The notes beneath the pieces were generated by a model that worked only from the letters and a program-made list of their open reading frames with translations, was not told the DNA's origin and did not search any database. Both the position numbers and the translations under genes were made by a program. A stretch of 64,000 nt of DNA from an uncultured Blautia sp. (GTDB lineage Bacteria > Bacillota > Clostridia > Lachnospirales > Lachnospiraceae), in the NCBI GenBank assembly GCA_934426285.1, contig CAKRYE010000001.1:11727-75726 (forward strand), read 5' to 3'. Positions 51,696-63,292 of the stretch are shown here, one piece after another; position 1 is the stretch's first letter; each line of letters begins with the position of its first letter.

Positions 51696-52964
51696 TTACG
51701 CCTCCTCAATCTTAACTGTGATGGTCTGCAGATCAGGATATTTCAGAAGCTGCTCTTTTGTCAGCTTAATCTCTTCCATTTCTCCTGGTGCAACAACCGG
51801 ACGTTTTTTGTGGATCACTCTTTCTTCATCAAAATATGCGCTGATGTAACAGTTTGTATAAACACCGCCCACACGGAAGCGCACAATCAGATTCTCATCC
51901 ATACGGTCTGTATGGATGGTTCCGGGAACCGTGTATCTGACACCTTCAACCGGATTTATCCTGATCTCTTTTCCCTCTGAGCTTCTTTCACTTCCCAGTT
52001 TCACATATTCAGCAGCATTTCTTCCGGCAGTTCCGGCTTCTTCAGATACAAAGTCAACCAGGTCATGTACGTGCAATACATTTCCACATGCAAATACACC
52101 TTCAATATTTGTCTCAAGGCTTTCGTTTACTTTAGGTCCTGATGTAACAGGATTCATATCCACACCCATACCTCTTGAGAGCTCATTTTCCGGAATTAAA
52201 CCTACGGAAAGAAGAAGAGTATCACAGTTATATTCTTCCTCAGTTCCGGGGATTGGCTTTCCGTGACCGTCTACCTGTGCCAGTGTGACACCTTCCAGCC
52301 GTTCTTTTCCCTTGATATCAACAACTGTATGGCTGAGCTTCAGCGGGATTCCGTAATCATCCAGGCACTGAACAATATTTCGTTTCAGTCCGCCGGAATA
52401 AGGCATCAATTCTGCAACTACCTTAACCTTTGCGCCTTCCAGTGTCATTCGTCTTGCCATGATCAGACCAATATCTCCGGAACCAAGGATCACAACCTCT
52501 CTTCCCGGCATATAGCCTTCAATATTTACCAGTCTCTGTGCTGTACCTGCTGAGAAAATACCTGCAGGGCGATAGCCCGGGATATTCAGTGCTCCTCTGG
52601 AACGTTCGCGGCATCCCATTGCCAGCACAATTGCTTTTGCCTGGATCTCAAAAAGTCCTTCTTCACGGTTCATTGCAGTGATTATCTTCTGAGGGCTGAT
52701 ATCCATGACCATTGTATTTAACCTATATTCAATGTCCAGTTCTTTTACCTGTCCAATAAAACGTTCTGCATATTCCGGTCCGGTCAGCTCTTCTTTGAAT
52801 GTATGAAGTCCGAATCCGTTATGGATACACTGATTCAGAATCCCGCCAAGCTCCCGGTCTCTTTCGAGGATCAGGATACTGTCAACGCCGCTTTTCTTCG
52901 CAGAGATCGCAGCTGCAAGTCCTGCCGGTCCTCCTCCGATGATAACAATATCATAAGCTTTCAT
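51696..52964 (-). CDS. FAD/NAD(P)-dependent oxidoreductase (GlpB-like position)
   Basis: The 422-residue flavoprotein has FAD-binding IIGGGPAGLAAAISAKKSG (8-26), a second dinucleotide site (VVILGSGDIGLIMARRM) and an FAD motif with a GVFACGNVLHVHD segment. It belongs with pyridine nucleotide-disulfide type reductases but without the redox CxxxxC. Located between the GlpA-type dehydrogenase (17-bp gap) and the DUF1667 gene, it probably passes electrons from glycerol 3-phosphate to NAD. Confidence 0.87.
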   Translation of the reverse strand: MKAYDIVIIGGGPAGLAAAISAKKSGVDSILILERDRELGGILNQCIHNGFGLHTFKEELTGPEYAERFIGQVKELDIEYRLNTMVMDISPQKIITAMNREEGLFEIQAKAIVLAMGCRERSRGALNIPGYRPAGIFSAGTAQRLVNIEGYMPGREVVILGSGDIGLIMARRMTLEGAKVKVVAELMPYSGGLKRNIVQCLDDYGIPLKLSHTVVDIKGKERLEGVTLAQVDGHGKPIPGTEEEYNCDTLLLSVGLIPENELSRGMGVDMNPVTSGPKVNESLETNIEGVFACGNVLHVHDLVDFVSEEAGTAGRNAAEYVKLGSERSSEGKEIRINPVEGVRYTVPGTIHTDRMDENLIVRFRVGGVYTNCYISAYFDEERVIHKKRPVVAPGEMEEIKLTKEQLLKYPDLQTITVKIEEA

Positions 52965-52981
52965 GATTCAATGCCTCCCTT

Positions 52982-54418
52982 TTATAACGAATCCTTATTA
53001 TTATCTGTGACAATTCTGGAATTTCCACCGGATTTCGTAATATCAAACATGCTCACATGTCGTTCTCTTGCCAGGATCTCCATTGTTCTCGGGGAACAGA
53101 AGCCTGCCTGACAGCGTCCCATACCGGCTCTTGTTCTGCGTTTTACTCCATCCAGAGATTTTGCTCCAAGAGGTCTGTTGATGGCATCCATGATCTCACC
53201 TTCTGTTATCATCTCGCAGCGGCAGATAATATTTCCGTACTCTGGTTTTTCTCTGATCAGTGCGATTCTTTCTTCCTTGCTAAGGGTATTGGGGTCCAGA
53301 ATCCCTTTTCTTGTTGCGATGAAATCTTCCTTTTCTTCCAGATCCATTTTCTCCTTCAGGATCTGCGCGATCATTTCCCCGATGGCCGGTGCACTGGTAA
53401 GTCCCGGTGATTCGATGCCTGCACAGTCGATGAAACCTTTTGCATCTTTAACTTCGCCGATGAGAAACTCATTTCCATCCTCATGTGCACGAAGTCCGGC
53501 AAATGAAGTGATAACCTGACGGAGCGGAATATTTTTTACATTCATTTCTGCTTTGGCGATCACCTGATCCAGACCTTCTCTGGTAGTGTTGGTTCCCTCT
53601 TTATCATCAATATCCATTGCTGTTGGACCCAGCAGCAGATTTCCGTGGACTGTGGGTGCCACCAGGATCCCTTTTCCGTATTTTCCCGGAAGTGCGAAGA
53701 TAGTTTTACTTACATGATTTCCTGCGCTCTTGTCAAGCAGACAGTAATCTCCACGCCGGGGTGTAATATGGATTTTCTCCTCACTTACCATATTGTGGAA
53801 TCTGTCTGCATAAACACCGGCTGCATTTACCACATACCTTGTCTGGAAAGCTCCATGATCTGTATGGACCTCCCAGCCCTTATCTATTGGTTTAAGATCC
53901 GTAACTTCCGTATCAAATTTAAATTCCACACCATTGGCATTTGCATTCTCCGCCATTGCGATATTCATCCCAAAAGGACATACAATACCGGCTGTGGGTG
54001 CATAAAGCGCAGCGTAAGCCTGATCGGAAATATTCGGCTCCATTTCCTTCAATTCCTCACGGTTAAGAATCCTTAACTCCTTAACTCCATTTGCAATGCC
54101 TCTGTCATACAGAGCCTGAAGATCTGGCATATCTTCTTCATGCAGACATACAACCAGAGAACCATTTTTCTTAAACGGAAAATCCAGATCCCGGGAAAGC
54201 TGTTCCATCATCTGATTTCCCCTGACATTCAGTTTTGCCTTCAGTGATCCTTCAGCAGCATCATAGCCGGCATGGACAAGAGCACTGTTTGCCTTGGAAG
54301 TACCGCAACACACATCCTCTTCTTTTTCAATTACACAGGCTTTTATTTTGTACCGTGACAGCTCTCTTGCTGTTGCCGCACCTGAAACTCCGGCTCCGAT
54401 AATTATTACATCATACAT
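52982..54418 (-). CDS. glpA: glycerol-3-phosphate dehydrogenase, GlpA type with Fe-S domain
   Basis: The 478-residue protein has an N-terminal FAD site (VIIIGAGVSGAATAREL), the DAO fold and a C-terminal BFD-type [2Fe-2S] domain with Cys399, Cys401, Cys436 and Cys441. It oxidises glycerol 3-phosphate to dihydroxyacetone phosphate. It lies 21 bp below glpK, so kinase and dehydrogenase are made together. The YgaF/LhgO-like 2-hydroxyacid oxidases share the fold, but context favours glycerol 3-phosphate. Confidence 0.87.
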   Translation of the reverse strand: MYDVIIIGAGVSGAATARELSRYKIKACVIEKEEDVCCGTSKANSALVHAGYDAAEGSLKAKLNVRGNQMMEQLSRDLDFPFKKNGSLVVCLHEEDMPDLQALYDRGIANGVKELRILNREELKEMEPNISDQAYAALYAPTAGIVCPFGMNIAMAENANANGVEFKFDTEVTDLKPIDKGWEVHTDHGAFQTRYVVNAAGVYADRFHNMVSEEKIHITPRRGDYCLLDKSAGNHVSKTIFALPGKYGKGILVAPTVHGNLLLGPTAMDIDDKEGTNTTREGLDQVIAKAEMNVKNIPLRQVITSFAGLRAHEDGNEFLIGEVKDAKGFIDCAGIESPGLTSAPAIGEMIAQILKEKMDLEEKEDFIATRKGILDPNTLSKEERIALIREKPEYGNIICRCEMITEGEIMDAINRPLGAKSLDGVKRRTRAGMGRCQAGFCSPRTMEILARERHVSMFDITKSGGNSRIVTDNNKDSL

Positions 54419-54439
54419 TTCCAGATCACTCCTTAATCA

Positions 54440-56159
<1,720 letters not shown>

Positions 56160-56188
56160 TTGACGTTTTTGGTATTTTATGTTAGCAT
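56160..56188 (+). promoter_or_regulatory. promoter of the glycine cleavage operon
   Basis: TTGACG (56160-56165), 17 bp, TAGCAT (56183-56188), about 20 bp above the riboswitch. Confidence 0.65.
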
Positions 56189-56208
56189 GAAAGAAATTCA
56201 AGATATCG

Positions 56209-56372
56209 AATGACGAAACTGGGAGAGACACAAAGATGTGCGCCGAAGGGGATGAAGAACTCTCAGGCAAAAGAACCAGTTTCCGACGAACCTCTGGAAA
56301 GCAACAGCGAAGTTGCACCGAAGAAGCAACCGATCACAAAATTTCGGGTAATCTTTCAGGTTAAGATGACAG
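56209..56372 (+). promoter_or_regulatory. tandem glycine riboswitch
   Basis: Two glycine aptamers follow one another. Aptamer 1 has GGGAGAG, GCGCCGAAGGGG and CTCTCAGGCAAAAGAACC (about 56220-56278); aptamer 2 has GCACCGAAGAAGCAA and CTTTCAGGTTAAGATGAC (about 56315-56370), each close to the conserved core. A terminator follows at once, so glycine binding is expected to prevent termination and switch on gcv genes. The second aptamer deviates more from the consensus than the first. Confidence 0.93.
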
Positions 56373-56410
56373 AGCGCAGAACAAGTATTTATTTGTTCTG
56401 CGCTTTTTTA
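56373..56410 (+). terminator. riboswitch-controlled terminator
   Basis: AGCGCAGAACAA (56373-56384) pairs with TTGTTCTGCGCT (56393-56404), then T's. Its 5' arm abuts aptamer 2, so folding of the aptamer can compete with it. Confidence 0.92.
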
Positions 56411-56435
56411 TATGTATGATAAGGAGGAATCACCT

Positions 56436-57530
56436 ATGGAAAAAACAACACCGCTCTATGCCACCCATCAGGCACACGGAGGCAAGATTGTTCCTTTTGC
56501 AGGATATCTTCTTCCAGTCCAGTACCAGACTGGCGTGATTGCCGAACATATGGCAGTCCGGGAAGCCTGTGGTCTCTTTGATGTATCCCATATGGGAGAA
56601 ATTCTTTGCGAAGGCCCCGGAGCACTAAAGCTGCTCAACCATCTGCTGACCAATGATTTCACAAATATGTATGACGGTCAGGCCAGATACAGCCTCATGT
56701 GCTATGAAAACGGCTGCTGTGTAGATGACCTGATCGTTTATAAGGTTCGGGATGAGCATTATTTTATCGTTGTGAACGCAGCTAACAAGGATAAGGACTT
56801 TGCATGGATGAAAGCCCATGAACAGGATGTGGAAGGAGCCACACTTACAGACATTTCCGATTCTGTTGCCCAGATTGCCGTACAGGGACCAAAAGCCCAT
56901 GAGATCCTGGCTAAACTTCTCCCGGAAGACGAATTCCCGGTAAAATACTACAGCGCCTGCTTTGACCGTACCATCGGTGATATGCGTTGCATCGTCTCCA
57001 AAACCGGCTATACCGGATCTGCAGGATATGAACTTTACCTTGCTGCCGAAGACGCCGCCAACATGTGGGAGCTTCTGCTGGAAACCGGAAAAGAAGAAGG
57101 TCTGATCTGCTGCGGACTGGGAGCCAGAGACACACTTCGACTGGAAGCCGGCATGCCTCTGTATGGACATGAAATGGATGAGACAGTCACACCTCTGGAA
57201 AGCGGACTTGGCTTCTGCGTGAAATTTTCCAAAGAAGAGTTTATTGGAAAAGAAGCTCTGGAAGCAAGTGAACCCACACGTACACGCGTAGGGCTGAAGA
57301 TCACCGGACGCGGCATTGTAAGAGAACACATGCCAGTCTTCTCCGGCGATACCCAGGTGGGCATGACTACTTCCGGTACCCACGCACCTTACCTTGGATA
57401 TCCAATTGCCATGGCACTGGTAGACAAGGCATATGCCGCAGTCGGCACCAAACTTACCGCTGATGTACGCGGCCGGAAAGTAGAGATGGAAGTTGTCTCT
57501 CTTCCCTTCTATTCAAAAACCAAAAAATAA
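56436..57530 (+). CDS. gcvT: glycine cleavage system T protein (aminomethyltransferase)
   Basis: The 364-residue enzyme releases ammonia from the aminomethyl-lipoyl H protein and passes the methylene group to tetrahydrofolate. It has the family's VSHMGEI near 54, GYTGSAGYE and RDTLRLEAGMPLYGHE segments. The start at 56436 follows AAGGAGG; the open frame begins at 56412. First gene of the riboswitch-controlled operon. Confidence 0.96.
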   Translation: MEKTTPLYATHQAHGGKIVPFAGYLLPVQYQTGVIAEHMAVREACGLFDVSHMGEILCEGPGALKLLNHLLTNDFTNMYDGQARYSLMCYENGCCVDDLIVYKVRDEHYFIVVNAANKDKDFAWMKAHEQDVEGATLTDISDSVAQIAVQGPKAHEILAKLLPEDEFPVKYYSACFDRTIGDMRCIVSKTGYTGSAGYELYLAAEDAANMWELLLETGKEEGLICCGLGARDTLRLEAGMPLYGHEMDETVTPLESGLGFCVKFSKEEFIGKEALEASEPTRTRVGLKITGRGIVREHMPVFSGDTQVGMTTSGTHAPYLGYPIAMALVDKAYAAVGTKLTADVRGRKVEMEVVSLPFYSKTKK

Positions 57531-57558
57531 TTTCAAATAAAATTACGGAGGATCTATT

Positions 57559-57942
57559 ATGAATTATCCAGAAACATTACGTTATTCCAAATCACATGAA
57601 TGGGTTAAAAAAGAAGGAGAAGTCACTGTGATCGGTCTTACCGACTTCGCTCAGAGCGAACTTGGTGATCTGGTATTTGTTAATCTGCCGGAAGTTGATG
57701 ACACGGTTACTGCAGGAGAAGCACTTGGCGATGTAGAATCTGTCAAAGCTGTATCCGACATTTTCTCCCCTGTATCCGGAACTGTCTGCGAGATCAATGA
57801 AGAGCTTCTGGACCACCCGGAACTGATCAACGAAGCACCTTATGACGCTTGGCTCATCAAAGTAAAAGATGTCACTGATGAAGAAGAGCTGCTCGGAGCT
57901 GCTGAATATGAAGCTCACTGTCAGACTGAAAGCAACGACTGA
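57559..57942 (+). CDS. gcvH: glycine cleavage system H protein
   Basis: The 127-residue lipoyl carrier shuttles the aminomethyl group between P, T and L proteins. The lipoylated residue is Lys63 in [31 protein letters not shown] (13-32) is the family start. It sits 28 bp after gcvT. Confidence 0.96.
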   Translation: MNYPETLRYSKSHEWVKKEGEVTVIGLTDFAQSELGDLVFVNLPEVDDTVTAGEALGDVESVKAVSDIFSPVSGTVCEINEELLDHPELINEAPYDAWLIKVKDVTDEEELLGAAEYEAHCQTESND

Positions 57943-57975
57943 TCTGTCAGATTTTAACTACAGGAGGTAACTGCC

Positions 57976-59292
57976 ATGGGTTCTTACATACCAAGTACCA
58001 GAGAAGAACGTCTCTCTATGCTGGAATCCATCGGAATGCATTCTTTCGATGAATTGTATGCCGATATTCCCGAGGACCTTCGCTTAAAAGACGGACTGTC
58101 TTTACCATCCGGACTTTCCGAACTGGAAGTAGCCCGCAAAATTGAGGAAATCTCCGAAAAAAACACCCGTTTTCCTCATATTTTCAGAGGTGCCGGATCC
58201 TATCATCACTATATTCCGGCTATTGTAAAGCAAGTCACTTCAAAAGAAGAATTTGTCACTGCATACACTCCTTATCAGGCAGAGATCAGCCAAGGACTTC
58301 TGCAGTCGATCTTTGAATATCAGACCATGATCTGTGAGCTGACAGGAATGGATGTTTCCAATGCATCTGTTTATGACGGTGCAACTGCTGCCGCAGAGGC
58401 TGCTGCCATGTGTCGTGACCGGAAACGGGGAACCATCTGTGTCAGTGCTTCTGTTGACCCCAGAACGCTCTCTGTGATCCGCACCTACTGCTTTGGTTCC
58501 GGAGCACCACTTGTGATCCTTCCTGAAAAAGATGGTCTCACAGATATAGACAGTTGGAATGCTATGGACACTTCCTCCATCGCCTGTCTGATCATTCAGA
58601 CTCCAAACTACCATGGACTGATCGAAGATGGCACTTCTATTGCAAATGCTGTACACAATTCCGGTGCCAAGCTGATCGCCAGCTGTAATCCCATTGCTCT
58701 TAGTCTTCTGGAAACTCCGGGAGAATTTGGTGCTGATGTGGCTGTTGGTGAAGGCCAGCCTCTGGGACTTCCTATGGGATTTGGCGGACCTTATCTTGGA
58801 TTCATGGCTTCTACCAAAGACATGATGAGAAAGCTTCCCGGCCGAATCGTAGGCCAGACTACCGATGTGGACGGAAAACGTGCCTATGTCCTTACTCTTC
58901 AGGCCCGTGAACAGCATATCCGCCGCGAGAAAGCAAGCTCCAACATCTGTTCCAACGAGGCACTTTGCGCTATGACTGCCGCAGTCTATCTGTCAGCTAT
59001 GGGCAGTGCCGGACTTGAAAAAGTGGCTGCTTCCTGTATGGCAAATGCCCGCTATCTGCTGGAACAGTTGACTGCTCTGGGATTTACCAGGAAATATACA
59101 GGAGAATTTTTCCATGAATTTGTAACTATCTGTCCCTGTGATGCAGCTGTTCTCTCTGAAAAACTGGCTGCACACGGATATTTGTCAGGCCTTGTGACCG
59201 GACAGTCAGAAATGCTCTGGTGCACAACTGAAATGAATACAAAATCTGAGATCGATGGTCTTATTGCTGTGATAAAGGAGGTGCTTGCATGA
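57976..59292 (+). CDS. gcvPA: glycine decarboxylase P protein, subunit 1
   Basis: The 438-residue protein corresponds to the N-terminal half of the P protein; it starts GSYIPSTREERLSMLESIG and has the GAGSYHHYIPAIV and EISQGLLQSIFEYQT segments. With GcvPB it decarboxylates glycine on PLP. The split-subunit form is usual in Firmicutes. A GGAGG site precedes the ATG, and its end overlaps gcvPB by 4 bp. Confidence 0.96.
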   Translation: MGSYIPSTREERLSMLESIGMHSFDELYADIPEDLRLKDGLSLPSGLSELEVARKIEEISEKNTRFPHIFRGAGSYHHYIPAIVKQVTSKEEFVTAYTPYQAEISQGLLQSIFEYQTMICELTGMDVSNASVYDGATAAAEAAAMCRDRKRGTICVSASVDPRTLSVIRTYCFGSGAPLVILPEKDGLTDIDSWNAMDTSSIACLIIQTPNYHGLIEDGTSIANAVHNSGAKLIASCNPIALSLLETPGEFGADVAVGEGQPLGLPMGFGGPYLGFMASTKDMMRKLPGRIVGQTTDVDGKRAYVLTLQAREQHIRREKASSNICSNEALCAMTAAVYLSAMGSAGLEKVAASCMANARYLLEQLTALGFTRKYTGEFFHEFVTICPCDAAVLSEKLAAHGYLSGLVTGQSEMLWCTTEMNTKSEIDGLIAVIKEVLA

Positions 59293-60728
59293 AACTTATA
59301 TTTGAAATGGGGGCACCAGGAAGAGGCTGCAACCTGATTCCGCCCTGCACTACCCCTGAAGTAACTGTCAATGTACCGATGCGTAAAAAAGCACTGCATC
59401 TCCCGGAGGTATCCGAAACAGAACTCAGCCGTCACTATACTGATCTGGCAAAGCAGACCCATGGAGTCAACGATGGTTTTTATCCATTAGGCTCCTGTAC
59501 CATGAAATACAATCCGAAGATCAACGATGCTGCTTCTCTTCTCCCCGGATTTACCAACATTCATCCTCTGCAGGATACCAAAGATGTTCAGGGATGTCTG
59601 GAAGTACTCTCTTCCATTGAAAAAGCATTGTGCAAGATCACCGGAATGCAGGCATGTACTCTTCAGCCGGCAGCCGGTGCTCACGGTGAATTTACCGGTC
59701 TTCTTCTGATCAAAGCATGGCACGAAAGTCGCGGTGACAGCAAACGCACAAAGATCATTGTTCCTGATTCTGCCCACGGTACCAATCCCGCCAGTGCAGC
59801 TATGGCCAATTTCGATGTGGTTAATATCGCTTCTGATGAGCATGGCTGTGTAGATCTGGAGGCATTAAAAGCCGCTGTGGGCGATGACACTGCCGGGCTT
59901 ATGCTCACAAACCCCAACACAGTTGGTCTCTTTGATCCAAACATTGCAGAGATCACACGGATTGTTCATGAAGCCGGCGGCTTATGCTATTACGATGGCG
60001 CAAACTTAAACGCAATTATGGGAGTTACCCGCCCGGGCGACATGGGCTTTGATGTAATGCATCTGAATCTGCATAAAACCTTCTCCACTCCTCACGGTGG
60101 AGGCGGACCGGGAAGCGGACCTGTTGCCTGCAAAGATTTCCTGGCACAATTCCTCCCGGGACTTCGTATTAACGAACAGGCAGACGGCTCTTTCACGGAA
60201 GAAACCGCTGCTCATACCATTGGAAATGTCCGCAGCTTCTCTTCCAATTTCCTGGTTGTTGTCCGTGCCTTCTGTTACATTCTGACTCTTGGCAGAGAAG
60301 GAATCCCGGAAGCAGCCACCACAGCAGTGCTGAATGCCAACTATATGATGCACAAGCTGGCCGGACATTATAAAATGGCCTATGATCACACCTGTATGCA
60401 TGAATTTGTCATGACACTGGAACAGGAAAAGCATCAGCGAAATGTCTCCGCTCTTGATATTGCCAAGGCATTACTGGATCACGGTATCCATCCGCCTACC
60501 ATGTACTTCCCACTGATCGTCCATGAAGCATTGATGATCGAGCCTACCGAAACAGAAAGTCGGGAAACACTGGATGAAGCGGTGCAGATCTTCCTGGATG
60601 TACTTGCAGAATCTGAAGCTCACCCGGAAAAAATGCACGAGTATCCATTTGAAACACCTGTCCGCAGATTAGACGAAGTGGGTGCTGCACGAAAACCGGT
60701 AGTGCGTTATCTTTATAGTAACGAATAA
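59289..60728 (+). CDS. gcvPB: glycine decarboxylase P protein, subunit 2
   Basis: The 479-residue subunit carries the PLP-binding Lys263 in NLHKTFSTPHGGGGPGSGP and the conserved LGSCTMKYNP (67-76). It completes the decarboxylase with GcvPA; the ATGA overlap gives translational coupling. Length is typical. Confidence 0.96.
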   Translation: MKLIFEMGAPGRGCNLIPPCTTPEVTVNVPMRKKALHLPEVSETELSRHYTDLAKQTHGVNDGFYPLGSCTMKYNPKINDAASLLPGFTNIHPLQDTKDVQGCLEVLSSIEKALCKITGMQACTLQPAAGAHGEFTGLLLIKAWHESRGDSKRTKIIVPDSAHGTNPASAAMANFDVVNIASDEHGCVDLEALKAAVGDDTAGLMLTNPNTVGLFDPNIAEITRIVHEAGGLCYYDGANLNAIMGVTRPGDMGFDVMHLNLHKTFSTPHGGGGPGSGPVACKDFLAQFLPGLRINEQADGSFTEETAAHTIGNVRSFSSNFLVVVRAFCYILTLGREGIPEAATTAVLNANYMMHKLAGHYKMAYDHTCMHEFVMTLEQEKHQRNVSALDIAKALLDHGIHPPTMYFPLIVHEALMIEPTETESRETLDEAVQIFLDVLAESEAHPEKMHEYPFETPVRRLDEVGAARKPVVRYLYSNE

Positions 60729-60751
60729 ATTAATAACAGGAGGAATCCACA

Positions 60752-61747
60752 ATGATACAGACTCTGACCACATACGAAAGCTCAACTACCGATCCTTATA
60801 CAAATCTTGCTGTGGAAGAATATCTTACTTTTCACGCAGAACCAGGAGAATGTATTTTATACTTATGGCAAAATGCCCATACGGTTGTGATCGGGCGAAA
60901 TCAGAATTGTTGGAAAGAGTGCCGTGTATCAGAGCTGGAAGCAGACGGCGGACATCTGGTCCGCCGCCTCTCCGGCGGGGGAGCTGTCTACCATGACTTT
61001 GGAAATCTGAACTTTACCTTCTGTATGAGAAAAGAAGACGCGGATGTAGACCGTCAGCTTCAGGTGATCATAAAAGCTGTGGCTTCCTTTGGACTGACCG
61101 CTGAGAAAACCGGTCGAAATGATGTGGCAATCAACGGACAGAAATTTTCCGGAAATGCATTTTTTGATTCCAACGGATATTATTACCATCATGGAACACT
61201 GCTGCTGAATGTAGATACTGCTTCCATGTCCCGTTTTTTGAATCCTTCCAAAGCAAAATTACAGTCAAAAGGTGTGGACTCCGTCCGCTCCAGAGTTGTA
61301 AATCTGTCTTCCCTCTGTCCTGACATCACTGTTGACACCATAAAGCAGGCTATGTTTACCGCATTTTCCAAAGTATACGGATTGCCTGCCATGCCTCTGT
61401 GTGCCAAACGTCTGGAACAGACTGCCATTCAAAAAGGCAGAGAGCGATTTTCCTCTGACCGTTGGAAATACGGACAAAAGATCCCATTTACCAACCGGCT
61501 GGAACAGCGCTTTTCATGGGGTGAGGTCAGTCTTGACCTTCATGTAAACGAAGGGATGATCACCGAAGCACTGCTTTCTTCCGATTCTATGGAAGCAGAC
61601 TGGTTTTCTGATATTGGTGCGGAATTTCAGGGTCTCCCTTATCGTACCGATATTCTTTGCAAAGCATTAAACCAATCCCTGGAACAACATATGGTTCCGG
61701 AAAATGTCCGCACTGATCTGTGTGGAATGGTACAAGAACAAATCTAA
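60752..61747 (+). CDS. lplA: lipoate-protein ligase A
   Basis: The 331-residue enzyme attaches free lipoate (via lipoyl-AMP) to carrier proteins, here most likely GcvH. The signature RRLSGGGAVYHDFGNLNFTF (70-89) and GRNDVAINGQKFSGNAF are complete, and the C-terminal accessory domain is present. Its place inside the gcv operon implies dependence on scavenged lipoate; no lipA or lipB is in the window. Confidence 0.94.
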   Translation: MIQTLTTYESSTTDPYTNLAVEEYLTFHAEPGECILYLWQNAHTVVIGRNQNCWKECRVSELEADGGHLVRRLSGGGAVYHDFGNLNFTFCMRKEDADVDRQLQVIIKAVASFGLTAEKTGRNDVAINGQKFSGNAFFDSNGYYYHHGTLLLNVDTASMSRFLNPSKAKLQSKGVDSVRSRVVNLSSLCPDITVDTIKQAMFTAFSKVYGLPAMPLCAKRLEQTAIQKGRERFSSDRWKYGQKIPFTNRLEQRFSWGEVSLDLHVNEGMITEALLSSDSMEADWFSDIGAEFQGLPYRTDILCKALNQSLEQHMVPENVRTDLCGMVQEQI

Positions 61748-61768
61748 CGAAAAGGAGAGAACTGATCC

Positions 61769-63217
61769 ATGGCAGAAATGACAACAACTATCTATGACCT
61801 GACTGTCATCGGTGCCGGCCCGGGCGGATATGAAGCAGCTCTGGAAGCAGCAAAGCTTGGTCTTCGCACCGCTCTGATCGAAAAGGATTCTCTGGGAGGA
61901 ACCTGCCTGAACCGGGGATGTATCCCTACCAAAACATTGCTCCACTCTTCCGAACTCTATAAGGAAATCTGTGATGCAGAGCGTTTTGGTATTTCTGCAG
62001 AACATGTACAGGCCGATCTGAACAATATTCAGCAGCACAAGCAGACAACGATCGCAACTTTGCAAAAAGGCATTGCTGCTCTTCTGAAAGCTGCAAAAGT
62101 TACTATGTATCAAGGTCTGGGAACAGTTATAGATACCGGCACTGACGATTCCAACAAAGACCATATGAAACAGGTACAGATCACAGCTGACGGAGCTGAC
62201 CCTGTTATCATTCAAACACGACAGATCCTGCTGGCATCCGGCAGTGTCCCTTCTGTTCCACCCATTCCCGGACATGATCTGCCCGGTGTAATGACCAGTG
62301 ATGAACTGCTCTCCTGGGATCAGGAACCGTTTTCTTCTCTGCTGATCATCGGCGGAGGTGTGATCGGTGTAGAATTTGCCGGAATCTGGCAGGCACTTGG
62401 AACAAAAGTCACGATCCTGGAGGCACTTCCCTCTTTGATCGCCAACATGGACAAAGAACTGGGCCAGAGTCTGAAGCAATCCCTGAAGAAAAAAGGGGCG
62501 GATATCCATACCGGTGCCAAAGTACAATCTCTGGAATCTGCTGATGAGGGTATCTTATGCACTTACACGGAAAAAGATACTGTCTGCACCTGTACGGCAC
62601 AGGCAGCCCTGATCGCTACCGGCCGAAAGCCTTATACAGATGGTCTGTTTGCTGACGGTCTTGCTCCTTCCATGGAACGTGGCCGTATCCTGACAGATGA
62701 ACATTTTCAGACTAACCTTCCCGGTATCTATGCCATCGGCGATGTAAATGGAAAACTGCAGCTGGCACATGCTGCCACTGCTCAGGGAATTCATGCTGTC
62801 CATCAGATAGCTGCCACATTATCAGAGGATACAGCCAACAGTATTGTCCCACATAGGAACAGCCCGGTCCTTGATCTTGTTCCTTCCTGCATCTATGCTT
62901 CTCCTGAGATTGCCTCTGTGGGACTGACACTGGATCAGGCAAAAGAACAGGGACTTACTGCCAAAAGCCACAAGATCCTCAGCTCAGCCAACGGAAAATC
63001 CGTATTGTCCCTGCAGGAGCGCGGATTTATGAAAGTAGTCTATCTGGAAGAAACCCATGTGATCATCGGTGCACAGCTTCTCTGTGCCAGAGCCACTGAT
63101 ATGATCAGCGAATTTGCGGTTGCCATTGCCCAGAAGCTTACACTGGAAGAAATGGCTTCTGTGATCCGTCCTCATCCTTCTTTCAGCGAAATGATCACCC
63201 AGGTCACAACTCTGTAA
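61769..63217 (+). CDS. lpdA: dihydrolipoyl dehydrogenase (glycine cleavage L protein)
   Basis: The 482-residue flavoprotein reoxidises dihydrolipoyl-GcvH with NAD. The redox disulfide is Cys46-Cys51 (GGTCLNRGCIPTK), the FAD site VIGAGPGGYEAALEA, the NAD site IIGGGVIGVEFA and the C-terminal active-site HPSFSE. It has no fused lipoyl domain. Last gene of the operon; a strong terminator follows. Confidence 0.95.
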   Translation: MAEMTTTIYDLTVIGAGPGGYEAALEAAKLGLRTALIEKDSLGGTCLNRGCIPTKTLLHSSELYKEICDAERFGISAEHVQADLNNIQQHKQTTIATLQKGIAALLKAAKVTMYQGLGTVIDTGTDDSNKDHMKQVQITADGADPVIIQTRQILLASGSVPSVPPIPGHDLPGVMTSDELLSWDQEPFSSLLIIGGGVIGVEFAGIWQALGTKVTILEALPSLIANMDKELGQSLKQSLKKKGADIHTGAKVQSLESADEGILCTYTEKDTVCTCTAQAALIATGRKPYTDGLFADGLAPSMERGRILTDEHFQTNLPGIYAIGDVNGKLQLAHAATAQGIHAVHQIAATLSEDTANSIVPHRNSPVLDLVPSCIYASPEIASVGLTLDQAKEQGLTAKSHKILSSANGKSVLSLQERGFMKVVYLEETHVIIGAQLLCARATDMISEFAVAIAQKLTLEEMASVIRPHPSFSEMITQVTTL

Positions 63218-63238
63218 CTAATATCAAAATACATTTTT

Positions 63239-63270
63239 AAAAGCCCCCATAAGCAGGGGGCTTTCTTTTC
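63239..63270 (+). terminator. terminator of the glycine cleavage operon
   Basis: AAAGCCCCC (about 63240-63248) and GGGGGCTTT (63256-63264) with a T-rich tail. It also separates the opposing sulfatase gene. Confidence 0.88.
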
Positions 63271-63292
63271 GTTTCCTATTTTTATGGCGGAA

